Notes: generated by a model not told the origin, from the letters alone. Shown: positions 52,752-61,072, counted from the first letter of the stretch. The stretch is DNA of 64,000 bases from an uncultured Eubacteriales bacterium (GCA_900543085.1 UQQF01000006.1:1-64000), one strand, 5' to 3'. Numbers and translations are program-made.

Positions 52752-53987
52752 ATGGAAAATTATAAGCCTTTGGCCGGAGTCAAGGTCGTGGAGCTCTCTT
52801 TCATGATGGCCGGCCCTTCCTGCTGCCGCTATCTCGCCGACTGGGGCGCGGACGTAATAAAAGTTGAAAAGAAGTCCGGCGACACCTTCAGGTTCTATCC
52901 CCCCACGATGGGAATGCCCGCCACTCAGGACTGCAACCCGCTCTACGACGACCTGAACGCCGGCAAGCGCTGCATTTCCCTCGACATCACCAAGCCCGAA
53001 GGCATGGAGGCCCTTCACAAGCTCCTCGCCCAGGCCGACGTGTTTGTGACCAACAACCGCCAGAAGGCGCTCGACAAGAACGGCCTCGACTATAACAGCC
53101 TGAAGGAGAAGTATCCCGGCCTCATCATGGCCCAGGTTACCTCCTACGGCCGCAAGGGCCCCAGGTGCAACGACCCCGGCCAGGACACCATCTCCTTCTG
53201 GGTCAGCTCCGGCTTCAACGCCGACATGATGGTAGAGACCGACAACAGCTACCCGGTATTCGGCTCGAACGGCACCGGCGACTTCATAACCGGCCTGGGC
53301 CTGGCCTACGCCGTCGTCTGCGCGCTGTACAAGAAAAAGGAGACCGGCCTCGGCGACTATGTGGAGAATTCCCTCTACGGCATGGGCCTGTGGTGCACCA
53401 GCAACTACAACATCGGCTGCCTGCCCCAGTACAATTGGAAGATGCCCCGCCGCCGCGAGACCTGCACCCCCGGCAGCGCCCCCTTCAAGTGCAAGGACGG
53501 CAACTGGATTATGTGCGCGGTCGTCAACATCGAGTCCCAGTGGGCCGGTTTCGCCAACGCCATCGGCAAGCCTGAGTGGGCTCACCACGAGATTTACGGC
53601 ACGACCAAGGGCCAGAGCGACTTCAAGGTCCGCGAATATCTGATGAATGAGTGCGAGAGCATCTTCGCGTCCAAGACCTCGGTTGAGTGGGACAAGATTT
53701 TCACCGACCTCGACCTGACCCACGACATCATGGCTCATTACGGCGACTTCGTGAATAACGAGCAGGCCATCGCCAACGAGTACGCCTTTGACGTCACCTA
53801 CCCGAACGGACACAAGACCACGCTCATCCGCCCGTCCATGACCAGCGAGAAGATGGGAGTTCCCGAGTTTGTACGCGGCCCCATGACCGGAGAGCAGACC
53901 GAGAGCATCCTTGCCGAGCTGGGCTATTCCCCCGAGCAGATTAAGGCTATGGAGGAATCCGGAGCCGCATATCAGATAAGCCTCTGA
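52752..53987 (+). CDS. Class III CoA-transferase (CaiB/BaiF, FldA-like)
   Basis: A 411-residue family III CoA-transferase. The catalytic Asp is about residue 177 in GTGDFITGLG. LADWGADVIKVEK, NAGKRCISLDIT and the LAQADVFVTNNRQKALDK stretch resemble FldA, the cinnamoyl-CoA:phenyllactate transferase. It moves CoA between substrate and product acids, sparing ATP. No FldBC-type dehydratase is present in the window. Last gene of the operon, followed by a hairpin. Confidence 0.9.
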   Translation: MENYKPLAGVKVVELSFMMAGPSCCRYLADWGADVIKVEKKSGDTFRFYPPTMGMPATQDCNPLYDDLNAGKRCISLDITKPEGMEALHKLLAQADVFVTNNRQKALDKNGLDYNSLKEKYPGLIMAQVTSYGRKGPRCNDPGQDTISFWVSSGFNADMMVETDNSYPVFGSNGTGDFITGLGLAYAVVCALYKKKETGLGDYVENSLYGMGLWCTSNYNIGCLPQYNWKMPRRRETCTPGSAPFKCKDGNWIMCAVVNIESQWAGFANAIGKPEWAHHEIYGTTKGQSDFKVREYLMNECESIFASKTSVEWDKIFTDLDLTHDIMAHYGDFVNNEQAIANEYAFDVTYPNGHKTTLIRPSMTSEKMGVPEFVRGPMTGEQTESILAELGYSPEQIKAMEESGAAYQISL

Positions 53988-54015
53988 GTCACTGCGCCCC
54001 GCGGCGCGTGAGAAG

Positions 54016-54043
54016 GGAGCCTGCACCTCGCGGTGCAGGCTCC
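54016..54043 (+). terminator. Terminator hairpin of the operon, cut off from its T-run
   Basis: 11-bp stem GGAGCCTGCAC / GTGCAGGCTCC with a CTCGCG loop. It touches the left inverted repeat of the IS1182 copy. No T-run follows, perhaps because the IS inserted there. Confidence 0.6.
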
Positions 54044-55617
54044 AGCCTGTCGAAAAACCTGCTTTGGCACTCAGGCCAGAGCAGGTTTTCTGTTAGCAAA
54101 TAAAACGAGAGAGGGAAAAAGCAGCGAAAAAACAGGTGCATTTTGGGGTGTTTGGGACCGCCTTCCGCCATCCGGCCCCGGATGGCGGCCATTCCATTTC
54201 CAGATCGCCAGCTTTTTCAGATTCATGGCAGCAAACTTGAGCTTCACCCAGTTTGTCACCTGGGCCAAGCCTCTGTACTGTGTGTAACGCATGCCGTGCT
54301 TCTCTTTCGCATCCGCAAACACTCGCTCAATTTTCTCTTTTCGCTGCCGGTACAGCTCTTTGTACACCGGTATATACCGGACATGCTCCGCCATCTCCAC
54401 ATAGTCCCGCCAGATATGGCGCAGCACGGTTTTCTCACACCTGGCGTTTTCGGTGCACATCCCTCTGGAGGCACAGCTCCTGCATAGATAGCCCCGGCTT
54501 TTGTATTCCCGGTAGCCCTCCCGGTTTGTGGTGGAATAATGCAGCGCACGGTACTCCGGGCAGATCACGTCATCAAAGTATTCGTCATATACGTACGCCC
54601 ACCAGGGGTGGCCGTTCTCTTTGGTCCTGGGGCGGGTATAGCAGGTGGACAGAGCACGGCCGCTGTCGAAGATCCTCTTGCAGATCCAGGGGGTTTTGTA
54701 GGCGCTGTCCGCTACCACGGTTTTGTGCTCGGGATAGTACTTGCACAATTCATCGTACAAAGGGTCAAAGGCTGCGCTGTCGTGTACATTACCGGGAGTA
54801 ACATGAACGCTAAGGACAAAATTGTGTTTGTCGCAGGCTGTGTGCGCTTCGTAGGCAAAGCATTTTTTGTGTTCCCCCTTGTGGAAAACTCCGCTTTCCG
54901 GGTCGGTGGTGGACACCACCGTTTCCTTCGTTTCCGGCGGCTTTTTGTCGCTGTCATCGGAAAAGGGCTTCTTACCATGTTCTACCCGGTCTTTGTTTAC
55001 CTCATTGAACAGCTCTTTCGCGTACCGCTTTGCCTGTTTGGGAACCGCCTTTCTGGCCTGCTTCTTCAGATTCCCACTCGCTTTAATATGCGTTCCGTCC
55101 ACAAAAACGGCTTCTGTGTCCAGATAGCCTTCCTCTGCCGCGGCTTTGAGCACCCAGCGGAATACATACTCCACTGTTGCGTGGTTGAACCGGTGCTTGA
55201 AGTTGTAGCTCACTGTGGAGAAATGCGGCACCGCTTCGTTCAGCGGATATCCGATGAACCACCGGTATGCCAGATTCATGTTCACTTCTTCCAGGGTTCG
55301 ACGAAGCGAGGGGATCCCGTAAATATGCTGGATCAGCACGATCTTGAACAGCACCACCGGGTCTACGCTTGGTCTGCCGTTGTCCTCGCAGTACAAGTCC
55401 TCTACAAATTCGTAGATTCTCCTGAAATCGATGGCTGCGTCGATCTTTCGCAGCAAGTGATCCTGCGGCACCATATCTTCCAGGCTAACAAATTCCATCT
55501 GTCCTCTGTTTTCTGCGTTCTTTACCAGCATCTTTTATCACCCTCCACCATTATACCGCATTTCTTCCACATTTACGAGAAAAAGGCCACCGAATGGTGA
55601 CCTTTTTCGACAGGCTG
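54043..55617 (-). mobile_element. IS1182-family insertion sequence
   Basis: Perfect 15-bp terminal inverted repeats, CAGCCTGTCGAAAAA at 54043-54057 and TTTTTCGACAGGCTG at 55603-55617, bound a 1575-bp unit containing one transposase gene. Flanks (GGCT-C left, AAAC right) show no clear target duplication. Confidence 0.9.
54071..55531 (-). CDS. IS1182-family transposase
   Basis: A 486-residue DDE transposase. It starts MLVKNAENRGQMEFVSLED and has an N-terminal DUF772-like domain (DNGRPSVDPVVLFKIVLIQH). The DDE core shows VFVDGTHIKA, VVADSAYKTPWIC and a late KEKIERVFADAKEKHGMRY, and a Cys-rich insert (CRSCASRGMCTENARC) follows. Full length, no frameshift seen, so probably active or recently active. 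Confidence 0.93.
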   Translation of the reverse strand: MLVKNAENRGQMEFVSLEDMVPQDHLLRKIDAAIDFRRIYEFVEDLYCEDNGRPSVDPVVLFKIVLIQHIYGIPSLRRTLEEVNMNLAYRWFIGYPLNEAVPHFSTVSYNFKHRFNHATVEYVFRWVLKAAAEEGYLDTEAVFVDGTHIKASGNLKKQARKAVPKQAKRYAKELFNEVNKDRVEHGKKPFSDDSDKKPPETKETVVSTTDPESGVFHKGEHKKCFAYEAHTACDKHNFVLSVHVTPGNVHDSAAFDPLYDELCKYYPEHKTVVADSAYKTPWICKRIFDSGRALSTCYTRPRTKENGHPWWAYVYDEYFDDVICPEYRALHYSTTNREGYREYKSRGYLCRSCASRGMCTENARCEKTVLRHIWRDYVEMAEHVRYIPVYKELYRQRKEKIERVFADAKEKHGMRYTQYRGLAQVTNWVKLKFAAMNLKKLAIWKWNGRHPGPDGGRRSQTPQNAPVFSLLFPSLVLFANRKPALA

Positions 55618-55620
55618 AAA

Positions 55621-55686
55621 CTCCCGGCAGAGGCCGGGAGTTTTTGAGTTTTTGGGGTTTGGGGCTGCTGCCCCAACAAGTTTTTT
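55621..55686 (+). terminator. Double terminator block right of IS1182
   Basis: CTCCCGGC-AGAG-GCCGGGAG followed by TTTTT, then a G(T)5-GGGG-TTT-GGGGC / GCCCC-AACAAG hairpin block with a second T-run. The second block matches 22756-22795 base for base except in the loop. Confidence 0.75.
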
Positions 55687-55772
55687 CGGAAATGGCCGGC
55701 CATTTCCATTGCTTGCTGTTTCCCGAACCTCAAATATCGCTATTTGGTAAAATGTCCACGAGTTTGCACACA

Positions 55773-55802
55773 AAGGCTCCCCGGATTCTTCCGGGGAGCC
55801 TT
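55773..55802. terminator. Terminator of the SLH gene
   Basis: 12-bp stem AAGGCTCCCCGG / CCGGGGAGCCTT with a 6-base loop, directly after the SLH stop codon on the minus strand. Confidence 0.75.
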
Positions 55803-55807
55803 GACTT

Positions 55808-58219
55808 TTAACCTATCGCCTCAACAAACCGCATCAGCATCGCGGCCACCTGCGCTCTTGTGGCCTCGCCCTGGGGCGCGAGGGTGCTTTCGCTGGTGCC
55901 GTTCACGATGCCTGCGCCGCAGGCCCACTGCATGGCGGGAATGGCGTATTCACTCAAATCCGCGAAGTCGGCGTAGCTGAGGATATTGGTATCCTCGCCG
56001 ATTGACACGTCATACCCCTTGTAAACCGCGTAGCGGTAGAGGATCACCGCAAGCTGCTCCCGCGCCACGGCGTCCTCCGCGCCGAACAGCCCGCCGCCGT
56101 AGCCGCCCACAATGCCCTCGCTGGCCGCCCAGCGGACGGCCTCGGCGTAGTACGCATCCCCGGCCACATCGGTAAAGTCCATCGCGTAGTCCACCACAGG
56201 CTCACCCTCCAGCCGGTAGAGGATGGTAACGATCATGCTCCGGCTGGTGGTGGCATGGGGTGCAAAACTGGTTTCGCTGACGCCGTTCATCATGCCGTTT
56301 TCATAGACGAACCGCACCGCGTCGGCAAACCAGTCGCCGTCATCCACGTCGCCAAAGGGCAGCGGCTCCGGGGCGATCTCGGCAAAGGACGCCTCCACCG
56401 TCACCTTGCCGGAGGGCATGGTGAACGTGTACTTGCCGTCGCCCTTGTCCGTGAGGGCGATCTCGTTGTCCCGGCTGTCGAGGACGGTCAGGCTCTCCAG
56501 CTCATACCCCTCGTCCGGGGTGACAGTGATGGTCACGGTGGTTCCGCGGGAGGCCCGGCTGGGGCTGACGCGCACAGTGCCGTTTTCCACATCGGGGGCG
56601 GTGACGGCGTAGGTGGTGGGGCCGCCGCCGGTGCTGTACCAGGAGACGGTGACGGTGCAAGTTGCGGATTTGCCGTCTGCGGTGGCGGTGATAGTGGCGG
56701 TGCCTGCACTCACGGCTGTGACGAGGCCGTTTGCGTCCACGGTGGCAACGCTTTTGTTGCTACTTTCCCACGTCACGTTTTTATTGCTGGCATTATCCGG
56801 CAGCACCGTGGCGGTGAGCTGGGCGGTTTCGCCCTCCCTCAAGTCCAGATTGGTATTGTCCAGCGACACGCTTTCGACAGGGACAGTTGCCGCCGCATTG
56901 ACCGTCAGAGTGGCGGCGCTGCTGGTAACGCTGCCTGCACTGTTGCTCACCACACACTGGTACTGGTAATTGTTCATTTCCAGCGTGGCGGCATCTGTAG
57001 TGTAGCTATTGCTGGTCGCACCGGAAATATTGTTCCAGTTTGTGCCGTTGTCGGCGCTTTGCTGCCACTGATAGGAGAGGCTATCGCCGTTGGCCTCAAC
57101 GGTAAAGCTGGCGGTCTGGCCCACGGTCACAGACTGGTTTGTGGGCGGGGTGGTAATGGTGGGGGCCTTAACAACGGTGCCACTGCCGCTGGTGGGTTCG
57201 CCTTCCAGGTTGCCGCCGCTCTCCACATTGATCGTGCCGTCGTTAGTCAACTTGCCGTTGGCGTTGAGGCTGGACCCGCCCGGGATGGTCAGGGTCTCGC
57301 CCTCACCGATCTCCAAATCCTCCTGCAATTCCACATCGCCGTACACGGTGCCTTCTGAGCCATTCCAGACGATGCCGCCGGTGCTGTCGGTACTGCCAAT
57401 ATTGACATTCGGTTTAACGCTGACACCATCTGCTCTGATCCCGCCATTTCTGGCGTCCACAATGGCATTATCGGTGACGGTCAGGCTGGTGGTGGCGCTG
57501 GTAGCCTCATATGCTCCCACATAAAACTTTATTCCCTCACCGCTTGCGCTGCCGCTGGTGGTCAGGCTGCCGCCATTGACGGCAAGGGAGAGCTTTGGAG
57601 AGACGCTGGCTTTGGTGCTGGACTGCACATAGACGCCGGCGCGGTAAGGATCGGTACGAGTAATGTTTGCCTCAACAGACACGTTGTTGATGGTCAGGGA
57701 GGCATCGCCTGATCCGCTTTTGACATATATTCCGTAAGAACTACCAGAAACATCCAGGCTGCCATTACCCGTGATCGTCAGGGAGGCATCTTTGCCGTAG
57801 CTTGTCTCTGACATCTCTGCATTCACATAAATTCCATAAAGGGCCGAAGCGCATTCTATTGTGTTTGTGCCTTCCAATTCAATGGTCAGTGACACGGCGC
57901 TTTGTACATCGGACTGTGCATAAATCACAGCGTTCTTCCCGCTGCTATGAGTCGTCTTAATCGTAGCGTTCTTCAGCGTCAGGGTGGCGGTGCCTGGATC
58001 GTATTTGACATTCCAATCATTAGAATTGTCGGTAGCATTTTCGACCCATGTTAACTCCCCGCTGTCATTTGTACTCCAGTAGGTGGTATCTTCACCACTC
58101 TTAACATTCTGATTTCCCACATAAAGATTATTAGGCGCATCTACCGCCAGCGCCGTGGCGGGCAGCAGGCTCAGGCACAGGGCAAGGGCCATGCACAGGC
58201 TTAAAACTTTCTTCCACAT
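55808..58219 (-). CDS. SLH-domain surface protein with Ig-like domains
   Basis: An 803-residue exported protein. A signal peptide (ends LLPATALAVDA) and a repeat-rich beta-helix region (residues about 60-330, with many NGSLDVSG-like turns) come first. Next are an Ig-like domain (SYQWQQSADNGTNW), a Big_2 domain (VESVSLDNTNLDLREGE ... TATITATADG), an InlB B-like repeat (DVENGTVRVSPSRASRGT), and three C-terminal SLH repeats (FGDVDDGDWF, FTDVAGDAYY, FADLSEYA) that bind the cell wall. Likely an adhesin or polymer-binding protein. GGAAGGAGG precedes the ATG. Confidence 0.9.
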   Translation of the reverse strand: MWKKVLSLCMALALCLSLLPATALAVDAPNNLYVGNQNVKSGEDTTYWSTNDSGELTWVENATDNSNDWNVKYDPGTATLTLKNATIKTTHSSGKNAVIYAQSDVQSAVSLTIELEGTNTIECASALYGIYVNAEMSETSYGKDASLTITGNGSLDVSGSSYGIYVKSGSGDASLTINNVSVEANITRTDPYRAGVYVQSSTKASVSPKLSLAVNGGSLTTSGSASGEGIKFYVGAYEATSATTSLTVTDNAIVDARNGGIRADGVSVKPNVNIGSTDSTGGIVWNGSEGTVYGDVELQEDLEIGEGETLTIPGGSSLNANGKLTNDGTINVESGGNLEGEPTSGSGTVVKAPTITTPPTNQSVTVGQTASFTVEANGDSLSYQWQQSADNGTNWNNISGATSNSYTTDAATLEMNNYQYQCVVSNSAGSVTSSAATLTVNAAATVPVESVSLDNTNLDLREGETAQLTATVLPDNASNKNVTWESSNKSVATVDANGLVTAVSAGTATITATADGKSATCTVTVSWYSTGGGPTTYAVTAPDVENGTVRVSPSRASRGTTVTITVTPDEGYELESLTVLDSRDNEIALTDKGDGKYTFTMPSGKVTVEASFAEIAPEPLPFGDVDDGDWFADAVRFVYENGMMNGVSETSFAPHATTSRSMIVTILYRLEGEPVVDYAMDFTDVAGDAYYAEAVRWAASEGIVGGYGGGLFGAEDAVAREQLAVILYRYAVYKGYDVSIGEDTNILSYADFADLSEYAIPAMQWACGAGIVNGTSESTLAPQGEATRAQVAAMLMRFVEAIG

Positions 58220-58220
58220 T

Positions 58221-58382
58221 TCAATCGACCTCCTTCCGGTGGTATGCCGCCGCGCCCAGCGCGAACCCGGCGGCCAGGGCGGCCAGGACCAGCGCGGCTG
58301 CGTACACGCGCGTCTGCCGCTGCCGCTCCTTTGCCCGCACGCGCTCCTTTACGAGCGCCACGCGCGTTTCAGTGCTGTACAC
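58221..58382 (-). CDS. Small single-pass membrane protein ahead of the SLH gene
   Basis: A 53-residue protein with a basic N-terminus (ETRVALVKERVRAKERQRQT) and one membrane helix (VYAAALVLAALAAGFALGAA). It starts at GTG behind AAAGGGGG; an ATG at 58460 is in frame but its leader codes through a terminator-like hairpin. The stop codon lies inside the ribosome-binding site of the SLH gene, so the two are co-translated. Confidence 0.55.
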   Translation of the reverse strand: MYSTETRVALVKERVRAKERQRQTRVYAAALVLAALAAGFALGAAAYHRKEVD

Positions 58383-58404
58383 GCAGCCGCCCCCTTTCCG
58401 ATGG

Positions 58405-58455
58405 AACGCAAAAAGGCGCGCCGCACCCACGGCTGAACCGTGGACGCAGCGCGCC
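58405..58455 (-). terminator. Terminator-like hairpin in the SLH leader
   Basis: On the minus strand a long GC-rich stem (GGCGCGC...CCACGG-TTCA-CCGTGG...GCGCGCC, imperfect in the middle) is followed by TTTTT. It lies between the repeat tract and the SLH operon, so it may work as an attenuator or stop upstream transcription. Confidence 0.6.
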
Positions 58456-58509
58456 CGCATTTATAGCGTTATTATGCAGCTTTACGCAGCAGAAAAGGAC
58501 AGACTTATC

Positions 58510-58568
<59 letters not shown>

Positions 58569-58762
58569 ATTATGGGGTAAAATCCCCGTTTGTCAAGAGG
58601 GTTTTTGTAAATTCTCATGCCCCGCCCTCCTCATTCTTCGCGGCCAAACCGCTTGCACCCATTATATATGACTTTTCCCAACCTGGCAAGAGGGTAACAG
58701 CGCAAAAGAAAACACTCCCCGCACACCACCGTGGAAGGAGCGGCGGCGCTGATGCCGACAGT

Positions 58763-59740
58763 TTATCCCATGCTCTCGTTCCCAGCAATGTCAAACACCG
58801 CCACGCAGTTTGATGCGGCTATGCTTTTCCGCAGCGCGCTGCCAATGGTAGACTGCAAGTTGCAGACGCAGAAACTGGCTCTCTCAAGCATATAGTCCAC
58901 GGCGCTGAGCGTCCGCTGCTTTTCGACCTTGGAATCCGAGTCCACATAAACTACGTCCTCGCACGGCTGGCAATAGCGTAGAGAAAATATGTCTCGGACA
59001 TCTTCGGCGACGCTGTAGTGAACAACAGCTGTAATATGCTTGGCGTAACGTTCAAGTGCGGACATAAACGCCGAACCTACATATTCTGCCGCAATCAAAT
59101 AGCTTGTCACGCCATAAGCGCGGGAAAGGTATTCTGCCTGACGGTCAAAAGCCCTGACGTTCTCATACGTCGCCTTGCCCAGCGAAAAAACTGCGCATGG
59201 TTTATCGCATATCAGCCGCACATACATTGCCCTGCGCAGGCGGCGGCAGGCATTTGCCCGTACCGCACGAACGGCGCTGCCTGACACGCCAAGAGCCGTC
59301 CCTATCTGAGAGAGTGTTTCCCCGGAATTAATCTTCTGCAAGACGAGCTGTTCACGCTCCGGCAGCGTTTCAATCAGCCTTTCAATGCGCGATGCCGTTT
59401 CTGCCGAGGTGATATCAATAATCTCCTTAGCTTTGAGCGCCCGACGAGTCATGCTGCTCTTTTCGTGGAACCCGTCATATATGTAAGTAATCACGACGGA
59501 CGCCTGATTGAGTGTCGGCCTGTCCGCTATCTCATTAGATATGTGTATCTCTTTCTTTGGAAAGTGATACTTCGCGTCCAGCGCAGCGGCATAGCACCAA
59601 TCATAAAATTCTCCACGGCCACAAAAAACGAAAGTAATCTCTTTGTACTTCTGTACAACTGTGTAAACAGCTTGCTGCAAACGGCTCAGTATGTCTTTGT
59701 CATAGATTCTATCGTGTCCGAGAAATGCGCATATCGTCAT
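58763..59740 (-). CDS. SLOG-like / sigma-region-4 HTH / Rossmann-like fusion protein
   Basis: A 325-residue protein with three parts. Residues 1 to about 105 are a SLOG-like Rossmann fold (MTICAFLGHDRIYDKDIL, FVFCGRGEFYDWCYAAALDA, VVITYIYDGF). Residues about 114-165 are a sigma-70 region 4-type helix-turn-helix (LPEREQLVLQKINSGETLSQ, then GVSGSAVRAVRANACRRLR). The rest is a second alpha/beta domain (CAVFSLGKATYENVRAFDRQ ... AFMSALERYAKHITAVVHYS). I chose ATG 59740 because GGGAGGG lies 8 bases before it. It looks like a nucleotide-sensing transcription regulator; its ligand and targets are unknown. Confidence 0.7.
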   Translation of the reverse strand: MTICAFLGHDRIYDKDILSRLQQAVYTVVQKYKEITFVFCGRGEFYDWCYAAALDAKYHFPKKEIHISNEIADRPTLNQASVVITYIYDGFHEKSSMTRRALKAKEIIDITSAETASRIERLIETLPEREQLVLQKINSGETLSQIGTALGVSGSAVRAVRANACRRLRRAMYVRLICDKPCAVFSLGKATYENVRAFDRQAEYLSRAYGVTSYLIAAEYVGSAFMSALERYAKHITAVVHYSVAEDVRDIFSLRYCQPCEDVVYVDSDSKVEKQRTLSAVDYMLERASFCVCNLQSTIGSALRKSIAASNCVAVFDIAGNESMG

Positions 59741-59918
59741 GTTGAAGTCCCTCCCACGAAATGTTAAATCGCAGTACAGCACATTGGTGGACGCCGAATA
59801 CAGGAATCCTGTCCTGGCGAAAGAGATAATGGATTCTATTAAGGACATGGACGAGGAGGATTTGCTGGCTGTTTTGGCCGTCGTGAGGAGATTGAGGGAG
59901 AAAGAGAATTTGACCTAA
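59739..59918 (+). CDS. Possible small acidic protein divergent from the SLOG gene
   Basis: A 59-codon ORF whose ATG overlaps the divergent ATG of the SLOG gene. The C-terminal half (IMDSIKDMDEEDLLAVLAVV, then RRLREKEN) looks like a genuine helical tail. No Shine-Dalgarno is visible, so it may be a remnant or start further in (TTG 59784). Confidence 0.3.
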   Translation: MLKSLPRNVKSQYSTLVDAEYRNPVLAKEIMDSIKDMDEEDLLAVLAVVRRLREKENLT

Positions 59919-59937
59919 GCAGTTATTCATTCCGGCG

Positions 59938-60363
59938 TCACGGGCGCAGCTTCCGGCCGTGGTGGAATATTGCATGAGTGAAATAATTCAGGTTCAGGTT
60001 AATTTCGCAGCCATGCGTATTCGCATAAAAGCCAATCTCGTCAGCCAGTTGTATAACGTCCTTCAGATAGCACAGGCCGAAACAAGAGTTGAAATAGTAG
60101 TCAACAGCAATGTACCCGACGTGCCTGGTTATCGTTATATCCAGCTCGTACAATTCTGAGATCTCTCTGGCAACCCTTACAAATTTCTTTGCGCCTTTTT
60201 GGCGACCCGGCAAAAGCACACAAACGAATTCCTCGCTCATAAGTTTCTTGAATTCTTCGTATGACTCAGCTGTGCTTATGCTGGGCTGCGGCAGCTCCAA
60301 ATCTTTGATTAGCTCCTCCCAATTATCCTTCGGATATGTTTTCTCGTAAATAATCTCTCCCGT
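59938..60363 (-). CDS. Hypothetical protein with apparent ACG start
   Basis: An AT-rich, Phe/Tyr-rich protein (EFKKLMSEEFVCVLLPGRQK, VDYYFNSCFGLCYLKDV) of 120 residues from TTG 60300, or 141 if it starts at the ACG of 60363-60361 behind GGGGGAG. The longer form adds GEIIYEKTYPKDNWEELIKD, which looks coding; a TAG lies just upstream. No family recognised. It lies between the SLOG fusion gene and two HTH regulators. Confidence 0.5.
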   Translation of the reverse strand, partial: TGEIIYEKTYPKDNWEELIKDLELPQPSISTAESYEEFKKLMSEEFVCVLLPGRQKGAKKFVRVAREISELYELDITITRHVGYIAVDYYFNSCFGLCYLKDVIQLADEIGFYANTHGCEINLNLNYFTHAIFHHGRKLRP

Positions 60364-60491
60364 TGCCTTCTCCCCCTATATCCAGTCTGCAAGGTTGGTA
60401 ACGCGGAACAGCCCCCTCACCTCGCGCTGCCAGCATGTCAAAATGCCGGCAGTGGCATTCGACAAAACCAGGTTTTCATATTGAACTTCAC

Positions 60492-60579
60492 ATTAGTCCT
60501 TGTAGCTGCACTATTATAGCACGGATCAGCTTTTTAGTACAGGTACAAGGACTAATTTCCCACACGTTGCCCATATAAT
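60492..60579. promoter_or_regulatory. Divergent promoter region with 13-bp inverted repeat
   Basis: ATTAGTCCTTGTA (60492-60504) and TACAAGGACTAAT (60544-60556) are perfect inverted copies. Between them is a minus-strand TATAAT; a plus-strand TATAAT lies at 60574-60579. One regulator could bind both arms and control the minus-strand hypothetical gene and the HTH gene at 60616. Nothing else is seen in 60364-60615. Confidence 0.55.
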
Positions 60580-60615
60580 AATTGGTACAGTTACAGGAGC
60601 GTGTGGTGAGAATGG

Positions 60616-60855
60616 ATGCAGTTGAACGAAGCAGTCAGCAAACGGCTGACCGAACTCCTGCGGGAAAGAGACATGACGCAGTATCAGCTTTACATGAAAA
60701 GCGGGGTTCCAAAGTCAAGCATCGGCAACGTAGTCAACTGCGCCTACGATTCCGTCAAGCTGCGTATCATCCACGAGATGTGTCAGGGCTTAAACATCAG
60801 CATTAGCGAGTTTTTCAATTCACCACTGTTTGATGAGAGCAACTTGGAGCCGTAA
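60616..60855 (+). CDS. Small XRE-family regulator (1)
   Basis: A 79-residue Cro/CI-type helix-turn-helix protein (LTELLRERDMTQYQLYMKSG, VPKSSIGNVVN, LNISISEFF). The ATG has only a weak GGTGAG upstream. It is the probable ligand of the inverted repeats in its promoter. A hairpin GCTCCACAGC / GCTGTGGAGC with a T-run follows at 60887-60920. Confidence 0.85.
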   Translation: MQLNEAVSKRLTELLRERDMTQYQLYMKSGVPKSSIGNVVNCAYDSVKLRIIHEMCQGLNISISEFFNSPLFDESNLEP

Positions 60856-60886
60856 AACATCACCGCAGATTACATTAAGCCAGACA

Positions 60887-60920
60887 GCTCCACAGCACGG
60901 TTCGCTGTGGAGCTTTTACT
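60887..60920 (+). terminator. Terminator after XRE regulator 1
   Basis: GCTCCACAGC / GCTGTGGAGC stem with an ACGGTTC loop and TTTT following. Its stem resembles the GCTCCACGGC hairpin at 30066-30097. Confidence 0.7.
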
Positions 60921-61072
60921 CTTAGAACGGCTCAAGAAATGATGGACAACTGCTCTGAACAGGCTGATAGTATTGTCTCAATTATATTCTGTTATGCGTC
61001 ATTTATCAATAGTTAGATAGCATCTAATTTTATTTGCGCTCATTCCAGGTAAAATTATATGGGGTGACGCAC

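Noticed and set aside
42235..53987. bai-type bile-acid operon
   Set aside because: Ligase and CoA-transferase suggest it, but BaiCD/BaiH, BaiE and BaiA counterparts are absent and Etf pairs are not part of the bai set.
48079..53987. Complete phenyllactate (fld) pathway
   Set aside because: The CoA-transferase is FldA-like and Etf-linked dehydrogenases are present, but no FldBC dehydratase or FldI activator lies in the window.
51168..54026. 952-codon ORF on the minus strand opposite the Etf, flavin-reductase and CoA-transferase genes
   Set aside because: It is antisense to four clearly recognisable genes, has no Shine-Dalgarno, no domain and a skewed Gly/Val/His-rich composition typical of GC-rich antisense frames.
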